A DNA stretch of 64,000 nucleotides from Lelliottia sp. JS-SCA-14 (GCF_035593345.1 NZ_CP141606.1:2108001-2172000); one strand, 5' to 3'; numbered from the stretch's first letter, positions 1 to 8,278 are shown. Notes: generated from the letters alone by a model not told the origin. A program made the numbers and translations.

Positions 1-647
1 GTCACGACGATCATCGTGATGCCGCTGTGGGCGAGGGCCTTCATCACCTGCAACACCTCGCCAATCATCTCTGGATCGAGAGCCGACGTCGGCTCATCAA
101 ACAGGATGATTTGCGGCGAGGACGCCAGCGCCCGGGCAATCGCCACGCGCTGCTGCTGTCCGCCGGACAGCTCAGCCGGGTAATGCTCAGCTTTCTCCAC
201 CATCCCGACTTTATCGAGCAGCGTCAGAGCGCGCTCCTGAGCCTGCGGCGCTTTCCAGCCGTGCACATGCTCCAGCGCCAGGCTGATGTTCTGGCTGGCC
301 GTCAGATGGGCGTAAAGATTAAATTGCTGGAACACAAATCCGACCCGGCTGCGCAGCTGGCGCAGGGCCGTGCCGGTCAGTTTGCCGGTGGGTTTGCCGT
401 CGATGAGGATTTCGCCGCCGTTCAGCGACTCCAGCTGGTTAATCAGACGAATCAACGTGGACTTACCGGAACCGGACGGGCCGAGGATCGCCACCACTTC
501 GCCGGGCGCGATGCTGAGGTTAATCCCTTTTAAAACCGGATGATCGCCGTAGCGTTTGACCACCTCACGGAACTCAACGCTTGCCTGGTCCAGATGTGAA
601 AAATCCGCGGCACGGGCCGCGGAGCGTGAAAATAAACCTGAGAGCAT
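1..647 (-). CDS. Polar amino acid ABC transporter ATPase, partial
   Basis: ATP-hydrolysing subunit of a GlnQ/HisP-type amino acid importer, acting at the inner face of the cytoplasmic membrane. The frame starts at ATG 647 and runs off the left edge, so about 215 codons are visible. In order it shows Walker A (GPSGSGKST), the Q-loop ([13 protein letters not shown]), the ABC signature ([15 protein letters not shown]) and Walker B with the D-loop ([14 protein letters not shown]). A roughly 20-residue extension precedes the ABC fold. The start lies one base beyond the stop of the binding-protein gene, so the two are co-transcribed and translationally close. Permease genes are expected beyond the left edge but are not visible. 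The family is certain; the substrate cannot be read from this subunit. Confidence 0.93.
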   Translation of the reverse strand, partial: MLSGLFSRSAARAADFSHLDQASVEFREVVKRYGDHPVLKGINLSIAPGEVVAILGPSGSGKSTLIRLINQLESLNGGEILIDGKPTGKLTGTALRQLRSRVGFVFQQFNLYAHLTASQNISLALEHVHGWKAPQAQERALTLLDKVGMVEKAEHYPAELSGGQQQRVAIARALASSPQIILFDEPTSALDPEMIGEVLQVMKALAHSGITMIVV

Positions 648-648
648 A

Positions 649-1479
649 TTACTGGGCTTCTATTTTAAAGGCGCGAGGCTGAGGTGACTGGGTTTGCGGG
701 CCGAACCAGACGTCATAGATTTTGGCCGCGTCGCCGGTTTTCTCCAGATTGACCAGCTCGTCGTTAACCACTTTCAGCAGCGCGGTTTCGCCTTTCTTCA
801 CCCCCACGCCGATCTCCTCTTTACTCAGCAGATCCGGCAGAATTTTGAAATCGGCTTTATCCGGCGCCTGTGCCAGCAGGCCCGCCAGAATGGTGCTGTC
901 CTGGGTAATCGCCTGCACGTTGCCGTTACGCAGGGCGGTTAACGCCAGAGGAATATCGTCATAAGAGAGCACGCGAGACTGCGGGAAACGCTGATGCAGC
1001 GCCTGCTCACCGGTGGTGCCTTTCACCGCCCCGATGCGCGCTTTGCTGTAGGCATCCAGTTTATCCGCCGATTTTGCCGGGACCAGGAACTGCTGACCGG
1101 TCACGAAATAGGGTGTGGAGAAATCGATCACCTGCGCACGCTCCGGAGTGATGGTGATGTCGGCGACGATCAGATCGGCCTTGCCCGACTGCAGCAGCGG
1201 AATGCGGTTCGCCGGGTTGGTGGCGACCAGCTCCAGCTTCACGCCGAGCTTTTTAGCCAGCGCTTTGGCGAAATCGACGTCATACCCGACGATGTCGTGG
1301 GTTTTGGCATCGATCGAGCCGAACGGCGGGTTGGCGTCAAAGGTCGCGACCTTCACCACGCCAGCGGCTTTGATATCCGCCAGCTGATCGGCCTGAGCCT
1401 GCGTCGATAAAAAGCCGCCTGCGGTCAGTAAACCCAGTGCCAGCGCCAGTCTGTGATAATGCTTTTTGTGTGTAGCCAT
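649..1479 (-). CDS. Periplasmic polar amino acid-binding protein of ABC importer
   Basis: Solute-binding protein (SBP_bac_3 family, 276 aa) that delivers an amino acid to the ABC importer encoded just downstream. I chose ATG 1479 because it begins a typical signal peptide ([18 protein letters not shown], cleavage near [10 protein letters not shown]) and has GAGG about six bases upstream. An upstream in-frame start at 1548 would add 23 non-signal residues. The mature protein shows the family pattern: [11 protein letters not shown] near the N-terminus, [16 protein letters not shown], and [19 protein letters not shown], which forms part of the ligand cleft. The DITIT..R..DFS segment resembles binders of Asp/Glu/Gln or a related amino acid, but the exact ligand cannot be assigned. 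It is the first gene of a leftward operon. Confidence 0.92.
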   Translation of the reverse strand: MATHKKHYHRLALALGLLTAGGFLSTQAQADQLADIKAAGVVKVATFDANPPFGSIDAKTHDIVGYDVDFAKALAKKLGVKLELVATNPANRIPLLQSGKADLIVADITITPERAQVIDFSTPYFVTGQQFLVPAKSADKLDAYSKARIGAVKGTTGEQALHQRFPQSRVLSYDDIPLALTALRNGNVQAITQDSTILAGLLAQAPDKADFKILPDLLSKEEIGVGVKKGETALLKVVNDELVNLEKTGDAAKIYDVWFGPQTQSPQPRAFKIEAQ

Positions 1480-1723
1480 AGTTCCCTCAAGTATCCCGTT
1501 GTTTTTGTTTTGTTCGAATACGCTCCCATAAGCGTTATGTATCGCCAAATAAGAAAATGTTCTTTGCTATATAAGAAAAGTTATTAGTGAACAGGGTGTT
1601 ACGGGTAAGTGACGGGAAACGTCGCATTTGCGGATTCTGAAAATGGTCAGCTGATATTGGTATTTCCGTTAAGTCGGGTTTGGGTTTTAACTGAGTTCAG
1701 ACGCAATCGAGAGGAGTCGGGCC

Positions 1724-1891
1724 ATGCAAAACTGGGTGAATACGTTACGGCGGTTTTTTGTCGCCAAATCAGAGAGTGCGGAGAACAGCGCGCAACGTGT
1801 TATTGAATCGGTGCTGCCGATTGCCAGTCTGTATGGCGTCGATGTGGCCAACATCGACCCGGAGTGGTTCCATGACAAAACACCACGCTGA
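1724..1891 (+). CDS. Small conserved-looking protein of 55 aa, function unknown
   Basis: Short frame beginning MQNWVNTLRRFFVAKSESA and ending DPEWFHDKTPR. A good ribosome-binding site (GAGAGGAG) lies seven bases before the ATG. The N-terminal part (NTLRRFFV) is amphipathic and basic; the middle (QRVIESVLPIASLYGVDVANID) looks helical. There is no signal peptide, cysteine or recognised motif. A perfect 8-bp hairpin with a T-run follows about 40 bases downstream, so this may be a self-contained short transcript that ends before the sensor kinase gene. I do not recognise the family and make no functional call. Confidence rests on the ribosome-binding site, the terminator and the plausible protein composition. 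Confidence 0.5.
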   Translation: MQNWVNTLRRFFVAKSESAENSAQRVIESVLPIASLYGVDVANIDPEWFHDKTPR

Positions 1892-1932
1892 GTTACGGCG
1901 TACGCGCCTGACCTACTGGAACGAACTGTGCA

Positions 1933-1962
1933 GCCGATACCTGAACGTATCGGCATTTTTTT
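1933..1962 (+). terminator. Rho-independent terminator after the 55-aa gene
   Basis: GCCGATAC (1933-1940) pairs perfectly with GTATCGGC (1947-1954) across a six-base loop and is followed by ATTTTTTT. It separates the small gene from the two-component operon. Confidence 0.85.
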
Positions 1963-2021
1963 GTTCTTAATCGGTCAACCTGCTAAGGTCTAAGGCAAAA
2001 ATCACCTCGCCTGAAGACCGA

Positions 2022-3347
2022 ATGACCAGCCAAAAATTGATCCGACGAGCCCTGGTGGTGTGGATAATTCTCTGCCTGCTGAGCAGCGTCCTGCTGTATG
2101 CCGAACAGATCCGTCGCCAGTTCTGGGAGCGCGATCGCGAATTCACCGCGCTCTTCTCCGGCATCAGCGCCGTGCTGACGCAAAACGAGTCCGTGCTGCC
2201 GCTGCTCAATGGCGATGAAGACCTGACGGCGCTGCGCAAAAAATTCCCCCAGATCCTTGCCCTGGAAAAAACGCACGATCGTGCGCTGGACGCCGCGCGC
2301 GTTGAGCCGCTCGGCGACGAACAATACTGGCTCTACAACCCGTGGCGGCAGATTCGGGTACGAGTCGATCTGCGCCCGTTGCTCACGGCGGCGCATGAGT
2401 TTTCCCCTCTGCACATCAACCTGTCGGCGACTGCCTCAGAACCCTCGACCGCGTTCTGGCACTGGCAGCGCGATTTTCCCCAGCATACCCAGCCCTTCAC
2501 GCTGACGGCGGATGCCGAACCGCACTGGCTGCAAATCTCCTGGGCGCTGTTCCCGCTGCTGTTCCTCGGCTGGGCGGGGATTGTCGCTGTGGGCGCGGGC
2601 GTGGTCTGGCAACGGTTGCAGCGATTAAACGCCGAGCGGCGCGCCTGGTATTATCAGCACGCGCGCCTCAACACCCTGGGGGAGATCACCGCCGGGATTG
2701 TGCACGAGATCAACCAGCCGCTGACGGCGGCCCAGACGTGGATCCAGGGCGCGCAGCGCCAGTTGGGGCAGAATAACCCTGCGGCGGTTTCCCATGCGCT
2801 CGATGCGGCGCGGGTTCAGACCCAGCGCATCGGCGAACTGCTGGCGCGCTTTCGCGAACACGTGGTGCAGGAAAAAGTCACCCTGAGCGAGGTCGATCTG
2901 GCCGAGTGCTGGCAGCACGTAGGCAATTTGCTGGAGCATGAGCGCAAAAATGAGCACATCACCGTCAGCCATCATTTCCCGCCTGAGGCCGCGCGCGTGC
3001 AGGCGGACCGGCTGTGGCTCGAACAGGTGCTGCATAATTTGCTCAGCAACGCGATTCAGGCGCAGCAGGAGAACGCGCGCGGCTGGGTGCACATCACCAG
3101 TCAGCGCCAGAACGAGGTGATAGAAATCATCATGACCGACGGCGGGCCGGGGTTCAGCCCCGAGGCGCTGGAGAATGCTTTTATGCCGTTCTACAGCGGC
3201 AGAGAAAAGGGGATTGGCCTCGGGATGACGCTCACGGAATCCCTGATGCTGCGCATGAACGGCAGTATCACGCTCGGCAACGCGCCGCAGGGCGGGGCGA
3301 AGATTGTGTTGCAACTGGAACCGGGTAAAGGAGCCGCGCATGACTAA
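2022..3347 (+). CDS. Membrane sensor histidine kinase of a FixL/FixJ-like pair
   Basis: Inner-membrane histidine kinase of 441 aa. The N-terminal transmembrane helix covers about residues 10-27, and a periplasmic domain of about 140 residues follows. A second helix covers roughly residues 170-193 (WALFPLLFLGWAGIVAVGAGVV). The cytoplasmic part has a HisKA helix with the phospho-acceptor His228 in the motif HEINQPL, as in FixL and DctB-type kinases. The ATPase domain follows: N-box LLSNAIQA, G1 DGGPGF and G2 GIGLGMTL. No PAS domain or haem-binding motif is visible, so the signal is probably read by the short periplasmic domain. The stop overlaps the start of the response regulator by eight bases, so the two are translationally coupled. 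A gene for a secreted HbpS-like protein follows the pair. Confidence 0.93.
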   Translation: MTSQKLIRRALVVWIILCLLSSVLLYAEQIRRQFWERDREFTALFSGISAVLTQNESVLPLLNGDEDLTALRKKFPQILALEKTHDRALDAARVEPLGDEQYWLYNPWRQIRVRVDLRPLLTAAHEFSPLHINLSATASEPSTAFWHWQRDFPQHTQPFTLTADAEPHWLQISWALFPLLFLGWAGIVAVGAGVVWQRLQRLNAERRAWYYQHARLNTLGEITAGIVHEINQPLTAAQTWIQGAQRQLGQNNPAAVSHALDAARVQTQRIGELLARFREHVVQEKVTLSEVDLAECWQHVGNLLEHERKNEHITVSHHFPPEAARVQADRLWLEQVLHNLLSNAIQAQQENARGWVHITSQRQNEVIEIIMTDGGPGFSPEALENAFMPFYSGREKGIGLGMTLTESLMLRMNGSITLGNAPQGGAKIVLQLEPGKGAAHD

Positions 3348-3951
3348 TGTGGTGTATTTGATTGACGACGACGCCGCCATCCGGGAGTCGATGGCGTTTC
3401 TGCTGTCGGGAATGAACTGGGAGGTGCAAACCTTCGCCAGCATCGAGGCGTTTACAGCGCAACATGACGCGGAAAAAGCGCTCACCGGCTGTCTGCTGCT
3501 GGACATGCGCATGCCGGGCAAAGGCGGTCTCACCTGGCTGGAGGAGGGCGCGTGGCCCTGGCCGCTGCTGCCGGTGATCATTATGACCGGACACGGCAGC
3601 GTCGATGCCTGCCGTCGCGCGTTTCACACCGGCGTGTTTGAGTTTTTCACCAAGCCGCTGGACGCCGATAAACTCATCGAAACCCTCGCCCGCGCGTTCG
3701 AAGAGAGCCAGCGCCGCATGGCCAACTGGCAGGAGCTGAAACGGGTGAAAGCGCTGTTTGAACAGCTGACGGCGCGTGAGCACGAAGTGCTCGCCGAACT
3801 GATGGAGGGGCGCAGCAATAAAGAGGTGGCGGCGCGGCTGAATCTTTCCCCCAGAACCGTCGAAGCGCACCGCGCGGCGCTGTTTGCCAAGCTCGGGGTG
3901 AGCAGCCTGGTGCAGGCGATGCGCGAATACGACAAATTGCAATCCGTATAA
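3340..3951 (+). CDS. FixJ/NarL-type response regulator
   Basis: Cytoplasmic response regulator of 203 aa with a receiver domain (about residues 1-120) and a LuxR-type helix-turn-helix (about 140-195, LTAREHEVLAELMEGRSNKEVAARL). The acidic pocket D9-D10-D11 and phospho-acceptor D55 (LLLDMRMPG) are present. So are the conserved Thr (MTGHG) and Lys (FFTKPLD). I placed the start at ATG 3340, which has AAAGGAG upstream and overlaps the kinase stop. An earlier in-frame start at 3304 would add residues lying inside the kinase gene and not resembling a receiver. It should bind DNA after phosphorylation by the adjacent kinase. A likely target is the HbpS-like gene 88 bp downstream, but I see no confirmed operator. 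Confidence 0.94.
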   Translation: MTNVVYLIDDDAAIRESMAFLLSGMNWEVQTFASIEAFTAQHDAEKALTGCLLLDMRMPGKGGLTWLEEGAWPWPLLPVIIMTGHGSVDACRRAFHTGVFEFFTKPLDADKLIETLARAFEESQRRMANWQELKRVKALFEQLTAREHEVLAELMEGRSNKEVAARLNLSPRTVEAHRAALFAKLGVSSLVQAMREYDKLQSV

Positions 3952-4039
3952 CTACCAGGTGGCCTGCGTAATCAACCGAATATCGCTCCATCGCGCATCC
4001 CGATAGCATCGCCTTGTCTCCCACATTCGAGGAATTGCG

Positions 4040-4519
4040 ATGAAAAAGTTCATGACGGTGGCCGCGCTGGTGGCAGGAATGGTATCGGTATCCGCTCAGG
4101 CAGATACTTTGACGCAGAAAAATATCTCTCTGACCGAGGCGAATGCCCTGGCGAGCGCGGCGATTCAGGCCTGTAGCGCCAAAAATTATCAGGTGAGCGT
4201 GACGGTGGTGGATCGCGCGGGCGTGGTGAAAGCGGTGCAGCGCACCGATAACGCCGGTCCACACACGGTGAAAGCCAGCGAGATGAAAGCCTTCACGGCG
4301 CTCAGCACCAAAAATGCCTCCGGCAAAGTGATGGAAGCCGCGCAAAGCAACGCAGGCGCGCAGAATATGCGTGATGTGCCGGGGTTCTTATTGCTGGCGG
4401 GTGGTTTGCCGGTGAAAGAGGGCGACGAAGTGATCGGTGCGATCGGTATCGGCGGTGCGCCGGGCGGTCAGTTGGATGAGGCGTGCGCGCAGCAGGCGTT
4501 GGATGGGTTGAAGAAGTAG
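4040..4519 (+). CDS. Secreted HbpS/GlcG-family (DUF336) haem-binding-like protein
   Basis: Small exported protein of 159 aa. A clear signal peptide (MKKFMTVAALVAGMVSVSAQA) is cleaved before DTLTQ. The mature part has the features of the GlcG/HbpS fold: LTEANALASAAIQACSAKNYQVSVTVVDRAG, then ETMKAFTAL-like KASEMKAFTAL, and a glycine-rich C-terminal strand GDEVIGAIGIGGAPGGQLDEACA. The Streptomyces family member HbpS binds haem and modulates the SenS-SenR two-component system; others (GlcG) lie in glycolate loci. Here the gene directly follows a two-component pair, which matches the HbpS arrangement. The ribosome-binding site is GAGGAAT, four to five bases before the ATG. The fold call is strong; haem binding and signalling are inference. 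Confidence 0.85.
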   Translation: MKKFMTVAALVAGMVSVSAQADTLTQKNISLTEANALASAAIQACSAKNYQVSVTVVDRAGVVKAVQRTDNAGPHTVKASEMKAFTALSTKNASGKVMEAAQSNAGAQNMRDVPGFLLLAGGLPVKEGDEVIGAIGIGGAPGGQLDEACAQQALDGLKK

Positions 4520-4536
4520 TTCGGTGCGGGGTTATC

Positions 4537-4622
4537 GCCCGGTGGCGCTGCGCTTACCGGGCCTACAAAACCATCAATGGCATCGGTTTTTGTAGGCCGG
4601 GTAAGGCGAAGCCGCCACCCGG
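4537..4622. repeat. REP/BIME-like palindromic repeat pair
   Basis: Two inverted REP-type units. The left reads CCCGGTGGCGCTGCGCTTAC and is followed by CGGGCCTACAA; the right reads TTGTAGGCCGGGTAAGGCGA and is followed by GCCGCCACCCGGC. They lie head to head between the HbpS-like gene and the 47-aa gene on the other strand. This is standard enterobacterial extragenic repeat DNA. It may stabilise the 3' ends of the converging transcripts. Confidence 0.88.
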
Positions 4623-4631
4623 CAAAAGACC

Positions 4632-4775
4632 TCAAATCTTACACGCATCACCGCAATCATCGTCGGCAACAACCGCCTGCGCTTTCTTGTCTGCATCTTC
4701 CAGACGTTCCGCGTTGCGCTCTTGCGCTTCTTCCAGACCGTTAAACACCAGATTATCGAGATCAATTTCCATCAT
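4632..4775 (-). CDS. Acidic 47-aa peptide with CxxxC tail, function unknown
   Basis: Short frame that can start at ATG 4775 or ATG 4772. The second start has AGG at six bases, a better spacing. The protein begins MEIDLDNLVFNGLEEAQERN, continues as a charged helix (AERLEDADKKAQAVV), and ends DDDCGDACKI. It has no signal peptide or membrane segment. The acidic leader-like helix and the terminal pair of cysteines next to acidic residues are the notable features. They could be a metal-binding tail or a modified-peptide core; neither is shown. It is transcribed divergently from the metallo-beta-lactamase-fold gene with a 124-bp spacer. No family is recognised with certainty. Confidence 0.65.
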   Translation of the reverse strand: MMEIDLDNLVFNGLEEAQERNAERLEDADKKAQAVVADDDCGDACKI

Positions 4776-4899
4776 GCACCTGCTTGGTTCAGTTTTTGCT
4801 GTTGGCAGATTATAGGATAAAAAAGTCAGGGAAAGTACCTCACCGCACGTAACGCCAATCCCTGCCATACTCTTTCTCTGACGGATAAGAGGAGGGAAA

Positions 4900-5682
4900 A
4901 TGATCACACTCTGCAAAACCTGCGGGACATCCTATGACACCACGCCCGCACGCTGCGCGATTTGCGACGATGAGCGCCAGTATGTGCCCGTCGGCGGGCA
5001 ACAGTGGGTGAGTTACGACACCGTGACGCAAAGCCATACCAACAAATGGCAGCAGCTTGAGCCGGGCCTGCTAAGCCTCAAAACCGTCCCCAAATTTGCC
5101 ATCAACCAGCGCGCGATCCTGCTGCAAACGCCGCACGGCAACGTGCTGTGGGACTGCATCGCCACGCTCGACCCGGCCACGCTAACGCTGATTAAGGCGC
5201 TGGGCGGACTCCAGGCCATCGCGATTTCCCATCCGCATTACTACACCACCATGCAGGACTGGGCGGCGGCGTTTGACGCTCCGGTCTATCTCCACGCCAG
5301 CGACCGGGAGTGGGTGATGCGTGACAGCCCGGCGCTCCACTTCTGGCAGGGCGATTCGCTGGATATTTTGCCCGGCGTCCGGCTACTGCGTCTGGGCGGG
5401 CACTTTGCTGGCGGCACGGTACTGCACTGGAATAACGACACCGGCGTCCTGCTCGCCGGGGATATTTTGCAGGTCACACCCGGCGCGGACCGCGTCTCCT
5501 TTATGTGGAGTTACCCGAACATGCTCCCGCTGCCCGGGTCGGCGGTGGAGGGGATCACCGATCGCCTGAAAGCGGTACCCTTCGAGCGGCTGTACGGCGC
5601 GTTCGAGGGACAAAATATCACTGAGAATGCTCATGAAATCGTCATGCAATCAGGGGAGAAATATATTTCTTGTATGAAATAA
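4900..5682 (+). CDS. MBL-fold hydrolase-like protein with N-terminal zinc ribbon
   Basis: Protein of 260 aa. The first 25 residues contain two CxxC pairs (LCKTCG and ARCAICDDE) that should form a small zinc ribbon. The rest is a metallo-beta-lactamase fold. The usual first metal motif HxHxDH is changed to HPHYYT (in AIAISHPHYYTTMQDW), so the metal-binding Asp and second His are absent. The later His (LGGHFAGGTV) and Asp (VLLAGDILQV) are kept. Catalysis in the classic two-metal way is therefore doubtful, although one metal site could remain. The start at ATG 4900 has a strong GGAGG four bases upstream. The ribbon could be for nucleic acid or protein contacts. No K-12 counterpart is recalled. 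Confidence 0.85.
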   Translation: MITLCKTCGTSYDTTPARCAICDDERQYVPVGGQQWVSYDTVTQSHTNKWQQLEPGLLSLKTVPKFAINQRAILLQTPHGNVLWDCIATLDPATLTLIKALGGLQAIAISHPHYYTTMQDWAAAFDAPVYLHASDREWVMRDSPALHFWQGDSLDILPGVRLLRLGGHFAGGTVLHWNNDTGVLLAGDILQVTPGADRVSFMWSYPNMLPLPGSAVEGITDRLKAVPFERLYGAFEGQNITENAHEIVMQSGEKYISCMK

Positions 5683-5753
5683 AGCGCGGTGGGTAAACTC
5701 AGGAAGCGTGATCGCTTCATGCCTAAACTAAAACAGATAAAAGAGACATTGCT

Positions 5754-6389
5754 ATGCAACATATCATTGAAGGTTTTCTCAGCTTTCAAAAAGAGATTTT
5801 CCCGCAACGTAAAGAACTCTTCCGCAGTTTAGCGTCCAGCCAGAATCCCAAAGCGCTTTTCATCTCCTGCTCAGACAGCCGACTGGTCCCTGAACTGGTG
5901 ACGCAGCAGGAGCCGGGACAGCTCTTTGTCATTCGTAATGCTGGCAACATCGTGCCGCCATTTGGTCCTGAACCGGGCGGTGTCTCTGCGACAATTGAGT
6001 ACGCGGTTGTGGCGCTGGGCGTGACCGACATTGTGATCTGCGGCCACTCCAACTGCGGTGCGATGAAGGCGATTGCCGACAATGCCAATCTCGATCCGAT
6101 GCCTGCGGTCTCCCACTGGCTGCGCTACTCCGATGCCGCCAAAGCGGTGGTGGAGAACAAAACCTGGGCAACGCCGACCGACAAAGTGAACGCGATGGTG
6201 CAGGAAAACGTCTTCGCCCAGCTGAGCAACATCAAAACCCATCCATCGGTGGCAGTGGGTCTGCGCAATAACGCCATCCGCCTGCACGGCTGGGTGTACG
6301 ACATCGAAAGCGGCGCGATTCTGGCGCTGGATAAAGAGAGCAAAACCTTTATCTCCCTGTCTGATAATCCGCAGATTTACTTCGAGTAA
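5754..6389 (+). CDS. cynT: Beta-class carbonic anhydrase, CynT-like
   Basis: Cytoplasmic zinc enzyme (211 aa) interconverting CO2 and bicarbonate. The sequence resembles E. coli CynT rather than Can, for example [15 protein letters not shown] and the shared VSHWLRY and [10 protein letters not shown] segments. Zinc ligands are Cys39, His98 and Cys101; the catalytic dyad is Asp41-Arg43. In E. coli cynT belongs to the cyanate operon cynTSX, but no cyanase or cyanate transporter is present here. The enzyme therefore more likely serves general bicarbonate supply. It stands alone, 71 bp after the MBL-fold gene. It converges on ydhS with a 9-bp perfect inverted repeat between them. Confidence 0.92.
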   Translation: MQHIIEGFLSFQKEIFPQRKELFRSLASSQNPKALFISCSDSRLVPELVTQQEPGQLFVIRNAGNIVPPFGPEPGGVSATIEYAVVALGVTDIVICGHSNCGAMKAIADNANLDPMPAVSHWLRYSDAAKAVVENKTWATPTDKVNAMVQENVFAQLSNIKTHPSVAVGLRNNAIRLHGWVYDIESGAILALDKESKTFISLSDNPQIYFE

Positions 6390-6397
6390 ACTGTTTT

Positions 6398-6421
6398 CAG
6401 GGCGGGAATTCACCCGCCCTG
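6398..6421. terminator. Inverted repeat between convergent cynT and ydhS
   Basis: CAGGGCGGG (6398-6406) pairs with CCCGCCCTG (6413-6421) across a six-base loop. Neither side has a good T-run, so it is a probable but weak shared terminator. Confidence 0.55.
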
Positions 6422-6438
6422 AATCGCCCCACCAGACC

Positions 6439-8049
6439 TTACCATTCGATCGGCGGCAACCAACGACGCGCCCGTGACGCACGTTGCGTTATCGCTTTCG
6501 CCATCGCCTCGCCAATCTCCGCGCACACCGTCAGCCCCTGAACAAAAGGCTGATCGTGCATCAGATACGGCAACGCCCCAAAGGCAATGCGCCCACGCAC
6601 GCTGTCGGGCGCGAGCAGGGTGTAATCCTCGCCGACGTCCGGGATTTCATCGCCATTTTCCTGCAGCTGCTGGCGCAGGGTCGGGAACGGCAGGTCTTTC
6701 GTTTTCAGCGGCTTCTGCCCGCGGGCATCGATAAACAGATCGAATTCCACTTTTTTACCGTCGAAGACAATCTCCGTACGGTCGTCCTGCACATCCATTT
6801 CATACTCTGCGCCCAGCGCCACCACGCTGATAACTCCCGCTTCGCGCAGCGCCAGCAGACGGCGAATCGACTGGGACGGGATGGCGGCGTAGTTGTCGAT
6901 GAAAATACGCGACAGCCCGGCGTCAAAGCGTTTGCGGTCCTGTCTGGTCAGATGCGGGACGATCTCCTGCACCATTTCATGCAGGCGCAAAATGGTGTAG
7001 CGCCAGGGCACCGTACGTTTGTCGCGTTTGTTGCGCTCGACTTCATCGAGATTCGACTGCGCCCAGCTGAAGGGATCGTGCTTGTGGCGCTCGGCGAAGT
7101 AGGCGTCGTGGAAGCTGTCGGCGTTAAGCGTCGGCAAATTGATGGAGGCGCTCCACTGCGGGTCGGCGAGCTCGATTTCTTCAACCATCAGGCTAAACAC
7201 GCGATCCAGCAGGCCGTCCGATCCGGCGGCGATTTCCGCCTCGATCGCCTGTTCGCTCACGAGCGTTAACGGTTCGTAGGGCAGCGGGCAGTAAAAATCT
7301 GCTTCCGGCAGAATGCCCGAACGGGACATCAGAACGATGTTGAGCGCTTCGCTGCCTTTATCTAGCCTGAATTCTACCGGCTGATTTTCCGGCTCGATAA
7401 AGTCGCCGTGCTGGATGGCGACGGCCATCGCTGCGTCCAGTCCGCTAAGAGACGTACCCATAATGCCGACGCGACAGGCGTTGATTTTGGCTTCCATCAG
7501 TCCGGACCAGGGGCTCGGGAAGTACGAGCGGGTCGATTCGTCATCGTCCGGCCAGACATGCCCGGTGGCGAGTACCGCGAGATCGTAAGTCGTGGGTTCT
7601 GCCTGGCTATCCGCCCAGATGTTGACGCCCTCAGGCGTGGCTTCGAGATCCGTGACCTGGCACGATTCGTGGACCTTAATCGCAAAGCCGTTTTCTCGGG
7701 CCTGACGCACCAGCTGCACAAACTGGTCGCGGTAGTACTCGCCCAAAAGAATGCGCGGCAGGAACTGGCGGTCATGAAGCGTGGATTTCTCCACGCCGTA
7801 GCGGGCCAGATGCGCGCTGCTTTGGGTACGCAGCCAGTCGAGGTAGGTCGAAAAAAGCGGCGGAATTTCGATACTGGCAATGTTCGCCAGCATCATCCGC
7901 GAGTTGTCTTCATCGCTGTAGGGCATGCCAACACCGGCTTCGTCGCCTTGCTCGTAGAGCGTCACTGCGAGGGGTGTCTGGTTTTTCAGCAGGGAGAAGA
8001 GGGTGTAAATGCCGGTGGGTCCGGCACCGATAATCGCAATCTGTTTCAT
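6439..8049 (-). CDS. ydhS: FAD/NAD(P)-binding protein YdhS
   Basis: Cytoplasmic flavoprotein-like oxidoreductase (536 aa), closely similar to E. coli YdhS from end to end. The N-terminal dinucleotide-binding motif is IAIIGAGPTGIYTLFSLL. A second conserved block is GVGMPYSDEDNSRMMLANIASIEIPP, typical of the NAD_binding_9 family, followed by LAVLATGHVWPDD and VGIMGTSLSGLDAAMAVA, a second Rossmann-like glycine motif. The C-terminus keeps FGALPYLMHDQPFVQGLT. The reaction and substrate are unknown. I prefer ATG 8049 because AGGTG lies about seven bases upstream; ATG 8055 overlaps that site. This gene marks the left border of the accessory region relative to the K-12 backbone. Confidence 0.94.
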   Translation of the reverse strand: MKQIAIIGAGPTGIYTLFSLLKNQTPLAVTLYEQGDEAGVGMPYSDEDNSRMMLANIASIEIPPLFSTYLDWLRTQSSAHLARYGVEKSTLHDRQFLPRILLGEYYRDQFVQLVRQARENGFAIKVHESCQVTDLEATPEGVNIWADSQAEPTTYDLAVLATGHVWPDDDESTRSYFPSPWSGLMEAKINACRVGIMGTSLSGLDAAMAVAIQHGDFIEPENQPVEFRLDKGSEALNIVLMSRSGILPEADFYCPLPYEPLTLVSEQAIEAEIAAGSDGLLDRVFSLMVEEIELADPQWSASINLPTLNADSFHDAYFAERHKHDPFSWAQSNLDEVERNKRDKRTVPWRYTILRLHEMVQEIVPHLTRQDRKRFDAGLSRIFIDNYAAIPSQSIRRLLALREAGVISVVALGAEYEMDVQDDRTEIVFDGKKVEFDLFIDARGQKPLKTKDLPFPTLRQQLQENGDEIPDVGEDYTLLAPDSVRGRIAFGALPYLMHDQPFVQGLTVCAEIGEAMAKAITQRASRARRWLPPIEW

Positions 8050-8092
8050 CCACATTCACCTGTTATTATTTTTTCTTCCAGAAAACAGTGGG

Positions 8093-8278
8093 CTAATACT
8101 TCGCCGGGAGTTTATTGATTTTCACCAGTCGGCCTTCGTCCATTTCGACGTATCCACCGGTTTTCAGCTCGGCCAGTATTTTCAGTATCCCGCTGCGGGA
8201 TAAATGGGTTTTGGTCCGGATATATTTCTCCACCGTGGTACTGGCGCGAAACGCTTCGCTTTCGGTCATCAATTCCAT
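8093..8278 (-). CDS. Small winged-helix protein, FaeA/PapI-like
   Basis: Protein of 61 aa from ATG 8278. The segment TTVEKYIRTKTHLSRSGILKILAELKTGGYVEMDEGRLVKI has the size and pattern of a winged helix-turn-helix, similar to the FaeA/PapI group that controls fimbrial genes. The reading frame stays open upstream to a TAA and would add EIIRYRL, a natural first helix, if translation began at an ATT codon (about 8299). The ribosome-binding site for ATG 8278 is weak. It lies 43 bp upstream of ydhS on the same strand, so it could share a transcript. Regulation of the adhesin locus about 1.3 kb away is possible but unproven. Confidence 0.6.
   Translation of the reverse strand: MELMTESEAFRASTTVEKYIRTKTHLSRSGILKILAELKTGGYVEMDEGRLVKINKLPAKY

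Noticed and set aside
1872..1970. A short frame overlapping the end of the 55-aa gene.
   Set aside because: It runs through the terminator hairpin and its T-run, and has no ribosome-binding site.
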